This document shows, piece by piece, positions 54,122 through 63,858 of a DNA stretch of 64,000 bases (positions are counted from its first letter, which is position 1; each line of letters starts with the position of its first letter). The stretch is from the NCBI GenBank assembly GCA_963691775.1, contig OY829369.1, forward strand, positions 124,001 to 188,000. The letters are read 5' to 3'. Below the pieces are notes generated by a model. It had not been told where the DNA came from. It did no database searches and worked only from the letters and a program-made list of their open reading frames with translations. Both the position numbers and the translations under genes were made by a program. Source of the stretch: JAZBPO01 sp963691775 (GTDB taxonomy: Bacteria > Pseudomonadota > Gammaproteobacteria > Pseudomonadales > Azotimanducaceae).

Positions 54122-55626
54122 AAGGCCCGAATGTCCGCCAGCAGTGCCTCGAAGTCCGCGTCGCGCACGTACATCATGTGGCCGGCTCGATAGTAGGTCA
54201 TGGAAACCCGATCCATCGGTATCTCATGCCGACCAAAGGTGTATTCCGCATCGAAGAACGGCGTTATCAGATCGTAGTAGCCGTTCGCGACGAGCACCCG
54301 CAGATCACCGTTCTTGCGCATGGCGGCAGATAGCGCTCGTGCCGTATTCACGTACGCCGGCTCCCCGCCGCTGCTGCCCGGACCCGTCTCGTAGTTCCAG
54401 TCTCGTCCGACCGCTCGATTTGACGTGAGGTAGGGGCGATCCACGCGCACGCCAAGGGCAGCAAAATGCGTCATGAGTGCAGCCGTGTAGGCACTACCGA
54501 TGGCCAGCGAAGCCGGATCGCCCATCCGCGGCGTCGCCGCGTTGTCGTCCGGATCATCGAGCGTGTAGCGACTGTCGAGGCGGCCAACCGCAAGCCCCTG
54601 AGCGCGAAGCAACTCCTTGGTGAACCGCGGCACCGTGACTCGAAGGTTCGCACGCAACACGTACTCAAGATCAAGGCGGAGCAACTCCGCGAGCTCTGCG
54701 GCGACTTCACGCCGATCGTCTCCGGACAGACCGCTGCCCTTGAATAGAGCCGGCAGGTACCTGTCCGTAGCGAACGCGCGCGCCCGAGCAACGACCGCTT
54801 CGAGGCTGGGCTTGTCCGTGTCCGGGTCGTGGTACCAGGCTGTGGCTGCCATGGACGGCAGATAGGTCACGTAGGCAATGAGATTGTCCGGGGACGGTGT
54901 TGAGCCGGTGTAATCCATGGCCTGACTGATCATGACGATGCCGGACAGCGCCATGTCCTGGCCGCCTCCGTGCAGCGCATCCGCCACCGCAGCCGCGCGC
55001 GTTGTCCCGAAGGACTCGCCAATGATGAAGCGTGGTGCATTCCAGCGGCCATGTTCCGTGACCCAGCGCCGAATGAACTGTACGAGCGAATCCGTATCAC
55101 CCGCCTGCCCCCAATAGTCAGCGCTGTCGCCGTCACCAATCACGCGACTGAAGCCAACGCCGATCGGGTCGACGAACACAAGATCGGAGACATCCAGAAT
55201 GGTGTCCGGGTTGTCCTCAATCGGGTAAGGCGGTGCGCCATCATCGCTGTCCGCTTCCGAGGCGACGCGGACGCGCCTTGGCCCCAACACGCCCATGTGC
55301 AGCCAAACTGACGCGCTCCCCGGCCCGCCGTTCCAAACGAAGGTCACCGGGCGGTCCGGCCCTGCGTCCTCGGCGATGTACGCCGTCGAGAAGAGTGCGG
55401 CGGTCGGCTCGCCAGCCCCGTTCACAAGGTGCATCTCGCCGGCTTCGACCCGGTAGTCAATGCGCGTGCCGCCGAAGCGCCCCGATCCCGCACTGACAAA
55501 GCTCAGCGGCTCGCCCACGCCTTGGACAGCCGTGGCGTCGTGCTCATCGGCGCGGCTGCCGGCGCCGATCAGGGTCAGCGAGAGCGCGAGCACGCCGCTC
55601 GCGCATGAAGGGCGGAAACGAAACAT
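54106..55626 (-). CDS. S10 serine carboxypeptidase-like secreted protein
   Basis: 506 residues. N-terminal signal peptide (SGVLALSLTLIGAGSRA). Alpha/beta-hydrolase features of family S10: VWNGGPGSASVWLHMG, nucleophile Ser in IGESFGTTRA, late Asp in NGYYDLITPF and His in YYRAGHMMYV. Likely a periplasmic or secreted peptidase or esterase. ATG at 55626 preferred over a GTG at 55644, which overlaps the GGAGAAGAG ribosome-binding site. Confidence 0.88.
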   Translation of the reverse strand: MFRFRPSCASGVLALSLTLIGAGSRADEHDATAVQGVGEPLSFVSAGSGRFGGTRIDYRVEAGEMHLVNGAGEPTAALFSTAYIAEDAGPDRPVTFVWNGGPGSASVWLHMGVLGPRRVRVASEADSDDGAPPYPIEDNPDTILDVSDLVFVDPIGVGFSRVIGDGDSADYWGQAGDTDSLVQFIRRWVTEHGRWNAPRFIIGESFGTTRAAAVADALHGGGQDMALSGIVMISQAMDYTGSTPSPDNLIAYVTYLPSMAATAWYHDPDTDKPSLEAVVARARAFATDRYLPALFKGSGLSGDDRREVAAELAELLRLDLEYVLRANLRVTVPRFTKELLRAQGLAVGRLDSRYTLDDPDDNAATPRMGDPASLAIGSAYTAALMTHFAALGVRVDRPYLTSNRAVGRDWNYETGPGSSGGEPAYVNTARALSAAMRKNGDLRVLVANGYYDLITPFFDAEYTFGRHEIPMDRVSMTYYRAGHMMYVRDADFEALLADIRAFYGAP

Positions 55627-55698
55627 GGCGAATCTCTTCTCCACAACGGCCGACGCACGATAGCGTAGCGGTATCCCGGCACAACCCGACCCTTTGCA

Positions 55699-56334
55699 AT
55701 GAAACGAGATGCTCCGGCCGCGCGCCGAAACCTGGAGCCGATCGCCAAGACCCTCGACCAGCTCCTCGACGGTTTACGTGGAGACCTGCTCGAGATCGGC
55801 TGTGGCTCCGGCCAGCACGCAACGGGGCTTTCGCCACGGCATCCAGCATTGACCTGGTGGCCAACCGATCCGGATCCGGATCAGCGGGCGAGCACCGATG
55901 CTTGGCGACGCGAAGCACGGGCGCCCAGCCTGCGTGCTGCCCAGGCCCTGGACGCCGCCAGCGACCGCTGGCCCCTCGGCGGTGAAGGTCAGCCGCCTGC
56001 GAGACTTGCAGCGATCTACAGCGCCAACGTCATTCACATCGCACCGGCGGAAGTCATGCAGGGGCTGATGGCGGGCGCAGGTCGACACCTGGATGTCGAT
56101 GGCCGCCTTCTGCTGTACGGTCCTTTCAAGATCGATGGGAGACACCACGCGCCCAGCAATGCGGCATTCGACGTGGCGCTGCGCGAGCGGGACGCGCGCT
56201 GGGGTATTCGCGGCATCGACGAGCTCGATGTCCTTGCGCACGCTGTGGGACTGGAGCGCACCCAGATGCGCGCCCTGCCTGCGAACAATCATCTGCTGTG
56301 CTTCGAGAGGGGAAGGGGACGACATGCTCAGTGA
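55699..56334 (+). CDS. DUF938 SAM-dependent methyltransferase-like protein
   Basis: 211 residues. SAM motif LLEIGCGSGQHATGLSPRHP; further DUF938 features are the N-terminal PAARRNLEPI, SANVIHIAP, LLLYGPFKI and ALPANNHLLCFE. Substrate unknown. Its end overlaps the following PLP-enzyme gene by 11 nt, so they are probably translated together. Confidence 0.88.
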   Translation: MKRDAPAARRNLEPIAKTLDQLLDGLRGDLLEIGCGSGQHATGLSPRHPALTWWPTDPDPDQRASTDAWRREARAPSLRAAQALDAASDRWPLGGEGQPPARLAAIYSANVIHIAPAEVMQGLMAGAGRHLDVDGRLLLYGPFKIDGRHHAPSNAAFDVALRERDARWGIRGIDELDVLAHAVGLERTQMRALPANNHLLCFERGRGRHAQ

Positions 56335-57580
56335 AGAGGGACGGAGCGTCGACGACGTGATTGCAGAGCTGGAAGCAAAGCGCGCACACGATGTGAAATG
56401 GACTGAAGGGCGGACCTTCGGAATGGTCTATGACGGCGGTCCGAGCGTACATGAAGTCGCTGAACGTGCCGCACGCTTGTACCTGCACGAGAATGCGCTC
56501 AACACGAAGGCATTTCCTTCGCTCGGGCAGATTCAGTCCGAGGTCGTCCGCTGGACGGCCGAGCTGCTGCACGGCCCCGCTTCGGTCGCCGGCTTCCTGA
56601 CCTCAGGTGGCACCGAGTCCATCCTGTGCGCCTGTCTCGCTGCACGCGAACGCGCGGAAGCCGAGCGTGGCATCGGCCACGGCGAAGGCGAAATCGTGCT
56701 TGCGGAAAGCGCACATGCCGCCTTCCACAAAGCGGCCCACCTGTTCGGCCTGCGCGTGCGCAAAGCGCCCGTAAAGGGCGACTGGACCGCCGACGTCGAC
56801 GCCATGGCCGAGCTTGTCGGTTCGAAGACCGTGCTCATCGTCGGCTCCGCGCCCCAGTACCCGCAGGGCGTGGTCGATCCGATTCCCGAGCTTGCGGCCC
56901 TCGCGCAGCGCGTTGGCGCCAACTGCCACGTCGATGCGTGCATGGGCGGCTTCGTGTTGCCCTTCGTCGAACGCCTCGGCCGCCACGTACCACCATGGGA
57001 CTTCCGGGTCGAAGGCGTAAGCACGATCTCTGCGGACGTACACAAACTCGGCTACGCACCCAAGGGCGCGTCAGTCATCCTCCACCGCACGAAGGAAAGT
57101 CGCCGCTATCAAACCTTCGTTTTCGACGGCTGGCTCGGCGGCTTCTACGCGTCCCCGAGCCTGCAGGGCACGCGCTCCGGCCTGCCCATGGCCGCGGCCT
57201 GGGCAGTGATTCAGCACCTCGGCGTCGCGGGCTATCTAGAGCTCACGCGTCAGACCCTTGCCAACGCCGACCGCATGCGTGCAGGCATTGCCGCAATCGA
57301 CGGCGTCCGCGTGCTCGGAGACGGCAGATATCATCTTGTAGCTATGGCCGCAGATCCCGCATCCGATCGCGAAGTTGATGTTTTCGCCCTCGGAGACGCT
57401 CTCGGGAAACGCGGCTGGTTCCATGATCGCCAGGGACCACCCGACACGCTTCACTCGTCCGTCAGCAACACGAACACGGGTGTCATGGAGCAGTACCTGG
57501 CGGATCTGGAGGAATGCGTGGAAGAGGTCTCAGGCCAGCGCGCTGAAGATCGCTCCACGAACTACGCGACGCTCGAGTAG
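56324..57580 (+). CDS. Group II PLP-dependent decarboxylase/lyase (sphingosine-1-phosphate-lyase-like)
   Basis: 418 residues from an ATG after GAGGGGAAGGGG. Seen: LTSGGTESILCACLAARE (PLP phosphate site), HVDACMGGFVLPF (Asp for pyridine N) and the cofactor Lys in SADVHKLGYAPKG. These match the sphingosine-1-phosphate lyase/glutamate decarboxylase-like branch better than true GAD. Bacterial members may cleave phosphorylated sphingoid bases or decarboxylate amino acids; the substrate cannot be told here. Confidence 0.87.
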   Translation: MLSEEGRSVDDVIAELEAKRAHDVKWTEGRTFGMVYDGGPSVHEVAERAARLYLHENALNTKAFPSLGQIQSEVVRWTAELLHGPASVAGFLTSGGTESILCACLAARERAEAERGIGHGEGEIVLAESAHAAFHKAAHLFGLRVRKAPVKGDWTADVDAMAELVGSKTVLIVGSAPQYPQGVVDPIPELAALAQRVGANCHVDACMGGFVLPFVERLGRHVPPWDFRVEGVSTISADVHKLGYAPKGASVILHRTKESRRYQTFVFDGWLGGFYASPSLQGTRSGLPMAAAWAVIQHLGVAGYLELTRQTLANADRMRAGIAAIDGVRVLGDGRYHLVAMAADPASDREVDVFALGDALGKRGWFHDRQGPPDTLHSSVSNTNTGVMEQYLADLEECVEEVSGQRAEDRSTNYATLE

Positions 57581-57643
57581 CGCCCAGAAAAAGACAGATT
57601 CGCGCCAACGGCGCTGCAACCAGGGTCCCCGGCACAACCGCGC

Positions 57644-58957
57644 TCAAACGGAAGGCGCGCGGCGCCTCGGGTGCAGTTCGTTCCACTGGGGCGCCAGGGT
57701 TTCAAACGCCGTGGCGGCTGACCGCATCGCCGACGCACGTAGCTCCGCGAGGCGCCCCGGCTCGATGCCGACGCGCGCCGCTTCGCGGTCATGCTCCGCG
57801 ACCGCGACGGCACTCTCGAGCAGCAGGCCATAGATGCCCGATCCACGCGCGACCGCACTGGCGAGCGGATGCGACAGCTGCAGATCAGCGACGATCTGGT
57901 CGATCGGAATTTCGAGCAGTTCATCGAGAACAGAAAGCAGGCCCACGGTAAACGCGTCCTCGGGATTGCCGCAGTTGATTTCACGCGCTAGCCGCTCGCA
58001 CATGTGTGCGCGTCCGAGCGCCGTATGACAAAGTGCGCTACGGCCCTCATGCACGGCCATCATCGCCAGCAGCGTCACCCAGCCGCGTACTCGCTCGAAT
58101 CCATGCTGGCGCACCGCCTGCTCTATGGAATGCACCTCCGCCCCCGCGCCGCTGGAGGGCGCGTTCATGCAACGAAGCAGATGCCGTGTCAGGAACGCGT
58201 CCCGAGCGACAAGCGCGATCAGTTCCGCGCGCCGAAGGCCCGGAGCGTGAATCCGGCTGATTAACTGCAGAAAACCCACCACGGCCAGCTTGCAGTCGCC
58301 GCCGTCTCCACGTTCAGCGTGCGAGAAGAGCCGCCCCTGAAAGAGATCGACTCCGAGCGTATGCAACGCTTTGAACTGCGAATGCGTCTCCAAACCATAG
58401 GCGAGTACGCGCGCGCCGTGTGCACACAGCACGCGCAGATCGTTGGGCCCGCCGATTCGCAGCAGCGCATCACCCTCGATGCGCACGACGCTGAACATGC
58501 GGCGTAGTCGACCCCAGTCCTCGCACCAGCGTCGAGCATCAACGGCGAGGCGACAGCCGCTCGCATGGAGGGCTGCCAGGCGCGCGCAGGACGCTGCGTC
58601 CGCCGTGACATCATCGCCGACCTCGAGTACGAGGCGGATGGATTCGGCGGGCAAAAAGGAGGGGGCATGTAGTGCCCGGTAGTCGATCGCAAGGGCGATA
58701 TCCAGGGGGTTGGCGCCGTGATCAATCAGCGCCAGCGTCAATGGATCAGCCGCGGCCGGCGCCGAGGCGCTCACACTGGCGGGCGTGCCACGGGACCCTC
58801 CGGAACGCGAAGGGAGGCCGTAGCCGACCAGCCGGGCATTGCGGTCAACCACGGCTTGCGGCGGCACCGGCGCTGGGTCCCGGGGCTGCCGCTTCTCAGC
58901 GCTGCCTTGCGCTGCGGGCTGGCACGCATACACCCTCAACCGGGAGGTCATGTCCAT
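57644..58957 (-). CDS. HDOD-domain protein with a degenerate EAL-like N-terminus
   Basis: 437 residues. The N-terminal half resembles EAL domains of the YuxH type (VVDRNARLVGYGLPSR, DPLTLALIDH, SFLPAESIRLVLEVGDD), but the Glu of the EAL signature is replaced (GYGLPSR for xYELLxR) and no metal-binding set is seen, so it should not hydrolyse c-di-GMP. The C-terminal HDOD part has LIALVARDAFLTRHLLRCMN and GAEVHSIEQAVRQHGFERVR. Such proteins relay signals. The frame is open far upstream, but the ATG at 58957 (MDMTSRLRV) fits the start of the domain. Confidence 0.75.
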   Translation of the reverse strand: MDMTSRLRVYACQPAAQGSAEKRQPRDPAPVPPQAVVDRNARLVGYGLPSRSGGSRGTPASVSASAPAAADPLTLALIDHGANPLDIALAIDYRALHAPSFLPAESIRLVLEVGDDVTADAASCARLAALHASGCRLAVDARRWCEDWGRLRRMFSVVRIEGDALLRIGGPNDLRVLCAHGARVLAYGLETHSQFKALHTLGVDLFQGRLFSHAERGDGGDCKLAVVGFLQLISRIHAPGLRRAELIALVARDAFLTRHLLRCMNAPSSGAGAEVHSIEQAVRQHGFERVRGWVTLLAMMAVHEGRSALCHTALGRAHMCERLAREINCGNPEDAFTVGLLSVLDELLEIPIDQIVADLQLSHPLASAVARGSGIYGLLLESAVAVAEHDREAARVGIEPGRLAELRASAMRSAATAFETLAPQWNELHPRRRAPSV

Positions 58958-59355
58958 AGGAAACGCCTGACTCGCATGGCCTGTCCGGGCAGTCGGCGCG
59001 AAACGCAAGGTCTTTACGGCACGGAGCTCAGAACGGCCGTGACCATGCAGCCACGGCGCACGGACGTAACGCTTTGGCGCCTTTCGGCACAAAATGGACG
59101 CTCTACGCATTGAATGCGCCGGGCGGTGCTTCATGCTGGCTGCCAAACGGCCGCCGCGCGCCAGGCTCCGGAGAACGCATCGGCGAATCGGATCAGGCCG
59201 TCGCCGGCGAACGCGCACATCCGATGGACCGGCGAGGCATTTCTTCGAACGGGAATCAGGGGCAGGACGGCGCTGATCTCTACCTGCTCGGACTGCCGCG
59301 AACGCCCCTGTGTTACCGTCCGCCGCAACTTGCCCGAGCCCAAATGGAGCCGTAA
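58958..59355. other. Divergent intergenic region
   Basis: 398 nt between the HDOD gene and the lipoprotein methyltransferase. Should hold both promoters. No hairpin, repeat or RNA was recognised. Confidence 0.4.
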
Positions 59356-60336
59356 ATGAATCTCGACCCCCGTTCCCTTCTTCTCGCAGGCTCACTCGCG
59401 AGCGCGGTTGCAGTTGCAGGATGCAGCGGCAGCGAAGCCCCGGCGCCTGAATCCTCAGCCGCACAGCCCTCTGAGGAGGCCGCCGAGACGCCGGTGGCGC
59501 CCTCGGCCGAGTCCATCGCAGCACTGACCGACACCGTCAGCGAGGCGGCCGATGAGGGTGCAGCGGCAGCCGCGATCCTCGCCGCCCTCGGCGGTGATCA
59601 CCGCAGTGAGGGCGCCGCGGCACGGGACCTTTATCGTCATCCGGTCGAGACGCTCGGCTTCTTCGGTATACGACCCGACATGACCGTCGTCGAAGTCTGG
59701 CCCGGCGGCGGATCCGCTTGGTACACCGAAGTACTTGCGCCGACGCTGGCGGACGGGCAACTCGTCGCGGCGAGCTACGATGCGGCATCGGAGGGCTACT
59801 TCGGTCGCGCGGCCACCGCCTATGCCGAGAAGCTCGCGGCGAACCCCGACGTGTACGGCAATGTCACGACGCTTGTCTACGAGGACCCCACCGCCGCAAA
59901 TCTCGGTACCGACGCCAGCGCGGACGCCGTGCTCCTGTTCCGCCTCTATCACAACGCAATCCGCGGCGAGACAGAGGACGACATCATGGCGGACGCGTTT
60001 GCGGCGCTGAAGCCCGGAGGGATCCTTGGCGTCGTCCAGCACCGCTCACCGGAAGATGCGCCAGCCGAGAGGGAACGCCGAGACGGCTACGTGAAGGAAT
60101 CCAAGGTAATCGCGGATGCGGAAGCGGCCGGCTTTGTCCTCGAGGCCCGCAGCGAGATCAATGCGAATCCCGACGATACGCACGAGCACGAAAACGGCGT
60201 CTGGACGCTGCCACCGGTGCTCGCTCTGTGCGGCGATATGGATGACGAAGCCGCGAAGGCGGCTTGCAGGGCAACCTGGCAGGCGATCGGTGAATCCGAT
60301 CGCATGACGCTGAAGTTCGTAAAGCCCACGGCCTGA
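59356..60336 (+). CDS. Class I SAM-dependent methyltransferase-like lipoprotein
   Basis: 326 residues. A lipoprotein signal (MNLDPRSLLLAGSLASAVAV then AGC lipobox) and an Ala/Glu/Ser-rich linker precede a methyltransferase-like domain: VVEVWPGGGSAWYTEVLAPT, DAVLLFRLYHNAI, AFAALKPGGILGVVQHRS. The conserved core is clear, but a SAM enzyme in the periplasm is odd since SAM is cytoplasmic. Related proteins occur in marine gammaproteobacteria; role unknown. ATG after TGGAG. Confidence 0.8.
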   Translation: MNLDPRSLLLAGSLASAVAVAGCSGSEAPAPESSAAQPSEEAAETPVAPSAESIAALTDTVSEAADEGAAAAAILAALGGDHRSEGAAARDLYRHPVETLGFFGIRPDMTVVEVWPGGGSAWYTEVLAPTLADGQLVAASYDAASEGYFGRAATAYAEKLAANPDVYGNVTTLVYEDPTAANLGTDASADAVLLFRLYHNAIRGETEDDIMADAFAALKPGGILGVVQHRSPEDAPAERERRDGYVKESKVIADAEAAGFVLEARSEINANPDDTHEHENGVWTLPPVLALCGDMDDEAAKAACRATWQAIGESDRMTLKFVKPTA

Positions 60337-60347
60337 GGCCAGAGGAC

Positions 60348-60372
60348 CGGGCGCACGCGCCGCATGCGCCCG
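60348..60372. terminator. Hairpin between convergent genes
   Basis: CGGGCGCA/TGCGCCCG stem of eight pairs with a 9-nt loop, between the methyltransferase (+) and gamma-glutamyltransferase (-) stops. May work in both directions. Confidence 0.5.
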
Positions 60373-60379
60373 AGTCCGA

Positions 60380-62110
60380 TCACGGCGAGGTCACCTCGAC
60401 GCGGGTGGCCACGCCCTCACGGCGCGGATCCGCCGCACCTTCAAGTGTTCCGCTGCGCAGCAGGATCGGGTGCAGGCCCGAATTCTCCCCCGCAGATTCC
60501 GCAATCGGAAAGCCAAGCTCCCGCAGCGCGTCGGTAAAGCCCTCGGGTGCTCGCACCGATTCAACTCGGACGGGATGGCCGCGCGCGACAACGTTCGGCA
60601 GTCCCACCGCATCCGCAACGGAAAGCCCGAACTCCATCACCCCGACAATGGACTTGCTCGTGTAGGCAATGATCGAGTTGCCGCCCGGTGAACCTGTCGC
60701 CATGACCAGGTCACCGTCTTCATCAAAGACGAGCGTAGGCGTCATCGACGAGCGGGGACGCTTGCCGGGCTGCACGGCGTTTGCGACCGCCTTGCCGCCG
60801 AGGGTCGGAATGGGCGCAAAATCAGTCAGTTCGTTGTTCAGGATGAAGCCCGCGGCCATACGCTGAGAGCCGAATACGAACTCAACCGACGCGGTGAACG
60901 ACACCGCATTGCCGCTGGGATCAATGACGGACAGATGCGTGGTGCCCGCCACTTCCTCGGTGCTGTCACGGCCCCAGCGATCGATGATCGGTTCGCCGCG
61001 CAGCACCGCTCCGGGGTCGCCCGCAGTCGGCGCAACGCCGGGGTCGAAAGCGCCAGCAGCGCGCGCGTCCAAGTATTCCTGCGCAAGCAGATCACCAAGC
61101 GGAACGTCCACGAAGTCGCCATCGCCGACGTAGTGGTCACGATCGGCGTAGGCAAGTAGCTGTGCCTGAATGAACTGTCCCCAGCCCTTCGCATCGTTGC
61201 GCACGCCATCCGGTGCGAGCCGCTCAAGGAGGCCGAGAATCTCGATGACCGCAACACCGGAGGAGGGAGGCGGCGCCCCGCAGACCTCATACGCCCGATA
61301 GCGTCCGCAGACCGGCGTGCGCACCCTTGCCTCATACGCGGCAATGTCCTCGAGCGTGAGTGTGCTTGCACGCGGCGGCTGCGTTGCTCGAGCGACGATC
61401 GCCTCTGCGACGGGGCCTTCGTAGAACGCCTTCGGCCCTTCGCTCGCCACGCCCCTGAGCGTATCTGCATAGGCCTGATTCACGAGCAGGTGCCCGACGG
61501 GAAGCGCTTCGCCATTCGGGTAGAAGTAGGCGCCGGTATCCGGGTTGTCCTCGATATTCGTATAGCCGGCGATGCGCCGCAGCGATGCGTGCATGCGCGG
61601 CGACACCTCGAAGCCGCTCGAAGCCAATTCGATGGCCGGTACGAACAGGTCTGCCCAGGGCAGAACTCCGTGGCGCTCGTGCGCCGTCCAATAGAGAGCA
61701 ATCGCCCCGGGTACGCCGATTGCGTGGCCGCTCTGAACGCGCTCGCTATGCGAAAGCGCAGTGCCATCGTCAGCCATGAACATCTCGGGAAAGGCTGCCA
61801 TTGGCGCGGTCTCGCGACCATCAATCACCTCGCGCTCGCCGCGCTCGGCGTTATGGATGAGCATGAAACCGCCGCCGCCGATGCCCGAACTCTGTGGCTC
61901 GACGAGACCGAGCACCGCATGGGCGGCGATCGCCGCATCGACGGCACTGCCGCCGGCCTCGAGCATGGCGACACCCGCTGCGGTCGCGTGCGGATTCGCG
62001 GTGTTGACCATCCCTTCACGAACGATGGGCTCGGCAGGTGGCGTCGGCGGCGGCTCCTCACCGGAGCAGGCCGCAAGGAGGGCGAAACAGAGCAGAGCGA
62101 GGCAACGCAT
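60380..62110 (-). CDS. ggt: Gamma-glutamyltransferase (lipoprotein form)
   Basis: Ntn-hydrolase that breaks gamma-glutamyl bonds, e.g. of glutathione, in the periplasm. 576 residues with a lipoprotein signal (MRCLALLCFALLAACSG). It matures by self-cleavage before the Thr in EVAGTTHLSVID. Other motifs: ANPHATAAGVAMLEAGGSAV, GIGGGGFMLIH, and the substrate pocket MATGSPGGNSII. ATG start; the lipobox Cys follows LLAA. It may anchor the enzyme to a membrane, unlike E. coli Ggt. Confidence 0.93.
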   Translation of the reverse strand: MRCLALLCFALLAACSGEEPPPTPPAEPIVREGMVNTANPHATAAGVAMLEAGGSAVDAAIAAHAVLGLVEPQSSGIGGGGFMLIHNAERGEREVIDGRETAPMAAFPEMFMADDGTALSHSERVQSGHAIGVPGAIALYWTAHERHGVLPWADLFVPAIELASSGFEVSPRMHASLRRIAGYTNIEDNPDTGAYFYPNGEALPVGHLLVNQAYADTLRGVASEGPKAFYEGPVAEAIVARATQPPRASTLTLEDIAAYEARVRTPVCGRYRAYEVCGAPPPSSGVAVIEILGLLERLAPDGVRNDAKGWGQFIQAQLLAYADRDHYVGDGDFVDVPLGDLLAQEYLDARAAGAFDPGVAPTAGDPGAVLRGEPIIDRWGRDSTEEVAGTTHLSVIDPSGNAVSFTASVEFVFGSQRMAAGFILNNELTDFAPIPTLGGKAVANAVQPGKRPRSSMTPTLVFDEDGDLVMATGSPGGNSIIAYTSKSIVGVMEFGLSVADAVGLPNVVARGHPVRVESVRAPEGFTDALRELGFPIAESAGENSGLHPILLRSGTLEGAADPRREGVATRVEVTSP

Positions 62111-62199
62111 GGGGTCATCCGGCAGCGAAGAGTGGCGGGATCGTAGCGAGGCCTGCGTCCACGCGCACGCCGATTACCGACGCAGTAGGGAGCAGTCTC

Positions 62200-63834
62200 T
62201 CAGCTCGATTCGAAGCGCTCACCAACCGCCTTGGCGCGCGCCAGGCGAGTCGCCTCGTCGTTCGGCAGATGACGCATGGCGAGCAGCAGGAATACGGTCG
62301 TGAGGGCAAATATTCCGAGTCCGCAGGCGATCGCATCCGCGAGCGCGGCGCCACTGTCCGCCCCTCCGCGCGCGAAGAAGTCGGACAGACGGCCCATGAG
62401 ATAGGGCCCGAGCGCCAACCCGATGAGCGTGTTCATCAAGAGGAACCAGGCCCCCGCAACGGCGCGCATGCGGGGCATGACCAGGTCATTCGCCGTTGTC
62501 GGAGCAATCGAGACCCACATCGAGGCGGGTATGTGATACGCGAAATTGAGCCAATACGCAGTCGTCAGCGACTCCGTATAGAGCATCCACAGGACCAGGG
62601 GCGCCGTGCCGACAATGGTGATGAAGCCCATGTACAGCCGGCCGTTCACGAACCGTTCCTTGAGCCGGTCAGCAACGACGCCGCCGGACACGACGCCGAT
62701 GAGACCGCCGATGGCGTTGCCCGCGCCGACGTAGAGACCGACATCGGTCGCCGAAGCGCCGTGCACGCGCATCAGGAACGGAGCCGTCCAAAAGCTTGTG
62801 CCGTAGGTAACGAAAGCGATGGTCGGGAAGGCGATGGTCGTGAAGATGAGCGCCCGTGAGCCGAACATCATTGCGTAGGTCGCGCGATCCCGCGCGCCGA
62901 GACTTTGCACCCAGGAAAAGGTGATGTAGACGGCGGCGCCGATGGCGCACCACTGCGCCACGCTGCCGGTCGCTTTGATCAGCAGCCAGGCGGCAGCGAT
63001 GGTCATGCCGGCCGCCAGCAGATTGCGAACTACCGAGGCGCCATGTCGCGAGACGGTCCAGATCGTGAATGGCGGAATGACCGCAGCAAGTTCCTCGAAC
63101 AGGACGCGGAACGGGGCGGGGTGATCCGGCGTGCTCAGCCCCTCGCTCTGGCCGCGCTTCGGTTCACGCAGCAGGCGAACGAAGCCAGCAAGGACGATCC
63201 CTGGAAGCCCGACAGCCATGAATGCGGCCTGCCAGCCCGCGAGCCCGAGCGGAGCGGACGCTCGATCGGGAAACGCTGCCGCCCAGCCGTCCAGGATCGT
63301 GCCTCCGAGGATCAGGCCCACGCCCCCGCCGATGTATACGCCGGAGGAATAGATTCCGATGACCGTCGCCCTGTGTCTTGGCGAGTAGTAGTCCGACAAC
63401 ATCGAGTAGGCCGCCGGCGACGCGCTTGCCTCGCCGATACCAACGCCGATACGGAAGGTCGCGAGCGCGGGGAAGGTTCGGGCGAGTCCGGACGCCGCCG
63501 TCATCAGCGACCAGAAGAGCAGCCCCACAGACACCAGGGAACGCCGGACCCAGACATCCGCAAAGCGTGCGAGCGGAATTCCGAACACCGCGTAGAACAC
63601 CGCGAACGCGGTGCCGTACAGGAATCCGATCTCGGAATCCGATATTCCGAGATCTGCCTTGATGTCCTCGGCAAGGATCGAAAGGATGTTTCGGTCGACG
63701 AAATTGAAGACGTAGACCAGCACCAGAACGGCAAGCACGAAGTGCGCATACGGGCCGGAGGATCGGGAGGCAGATTCCTGTTCGCTCACGTCAGACTCGT
63801 CTGTGACTCCGGCGCGTCGCACCTTAACAGACAC
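62200..63834 (-). CDS. MFS transporter, spinster-like
   Basis: 544 residues with about twelve hydrophobic segments: YVFNFVDRNILSILAEDI and FGIPLARFADVWVRRSL are the typical first loop; ATFRIGVGIGEASASPAAYS and YSMLSDYYSPRHRATVIGIYS match the spinster-like group. Substrate unknown (lipid or aromatic acids in relatives). Starts at a GTG (63832-63834) without a clear Shine-Dalgarno; downstream GTGs are possible. Confidence 0.88.
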   Translation of the reverse strand: MSVKVRRAGVTDESDVSEQESASRSSGPYAHFVLAVLVLVYVFNFVDRNILSILAEDIKADLGISDSEIGFLYGTAFAVFYAVFGIPLARFADVWVRRSLVSVGLLFWSLMTAASGLARTFPALATFRIGVGIGEASASPAAYSMLSDYYSPRHRATVIGIYSSGVYIGGGVGLILGGTILDGWAAAFPDRASAPLGLAGWQAAFMAVGLPGIVLAGFVRLLREPKRGQSEGLSTPDHPAPFRVLFEELAAVIPPFTIWTVSRHGASVVRNLLAAGMTIAAAWLLIKATGSVAQWCAIGAAVYITFSWVQSLGARDRATYAMMFGSRALIFTTIAFPTIAFVTYGTSFWTAPFLMRVHGASATDVGLYVGAGNAIGGLIGVVSGGVVADRLKERFVNGRLYMGFITIVGTAPLVLWMLYTESLTTAYWLNFAYHIPASMWVSIAPTTANDLVMPRMRAVAGAWFLLMNTLIGLALGPYLMGRLSDFFARGGADSGAALADAIACGLGIFALTTVFLLLAMRHLPNDEATRLARAKAVGERFESS

Positions 63835-63858
63835 GCTGGCAGCCGATTCCGCAGGCGT

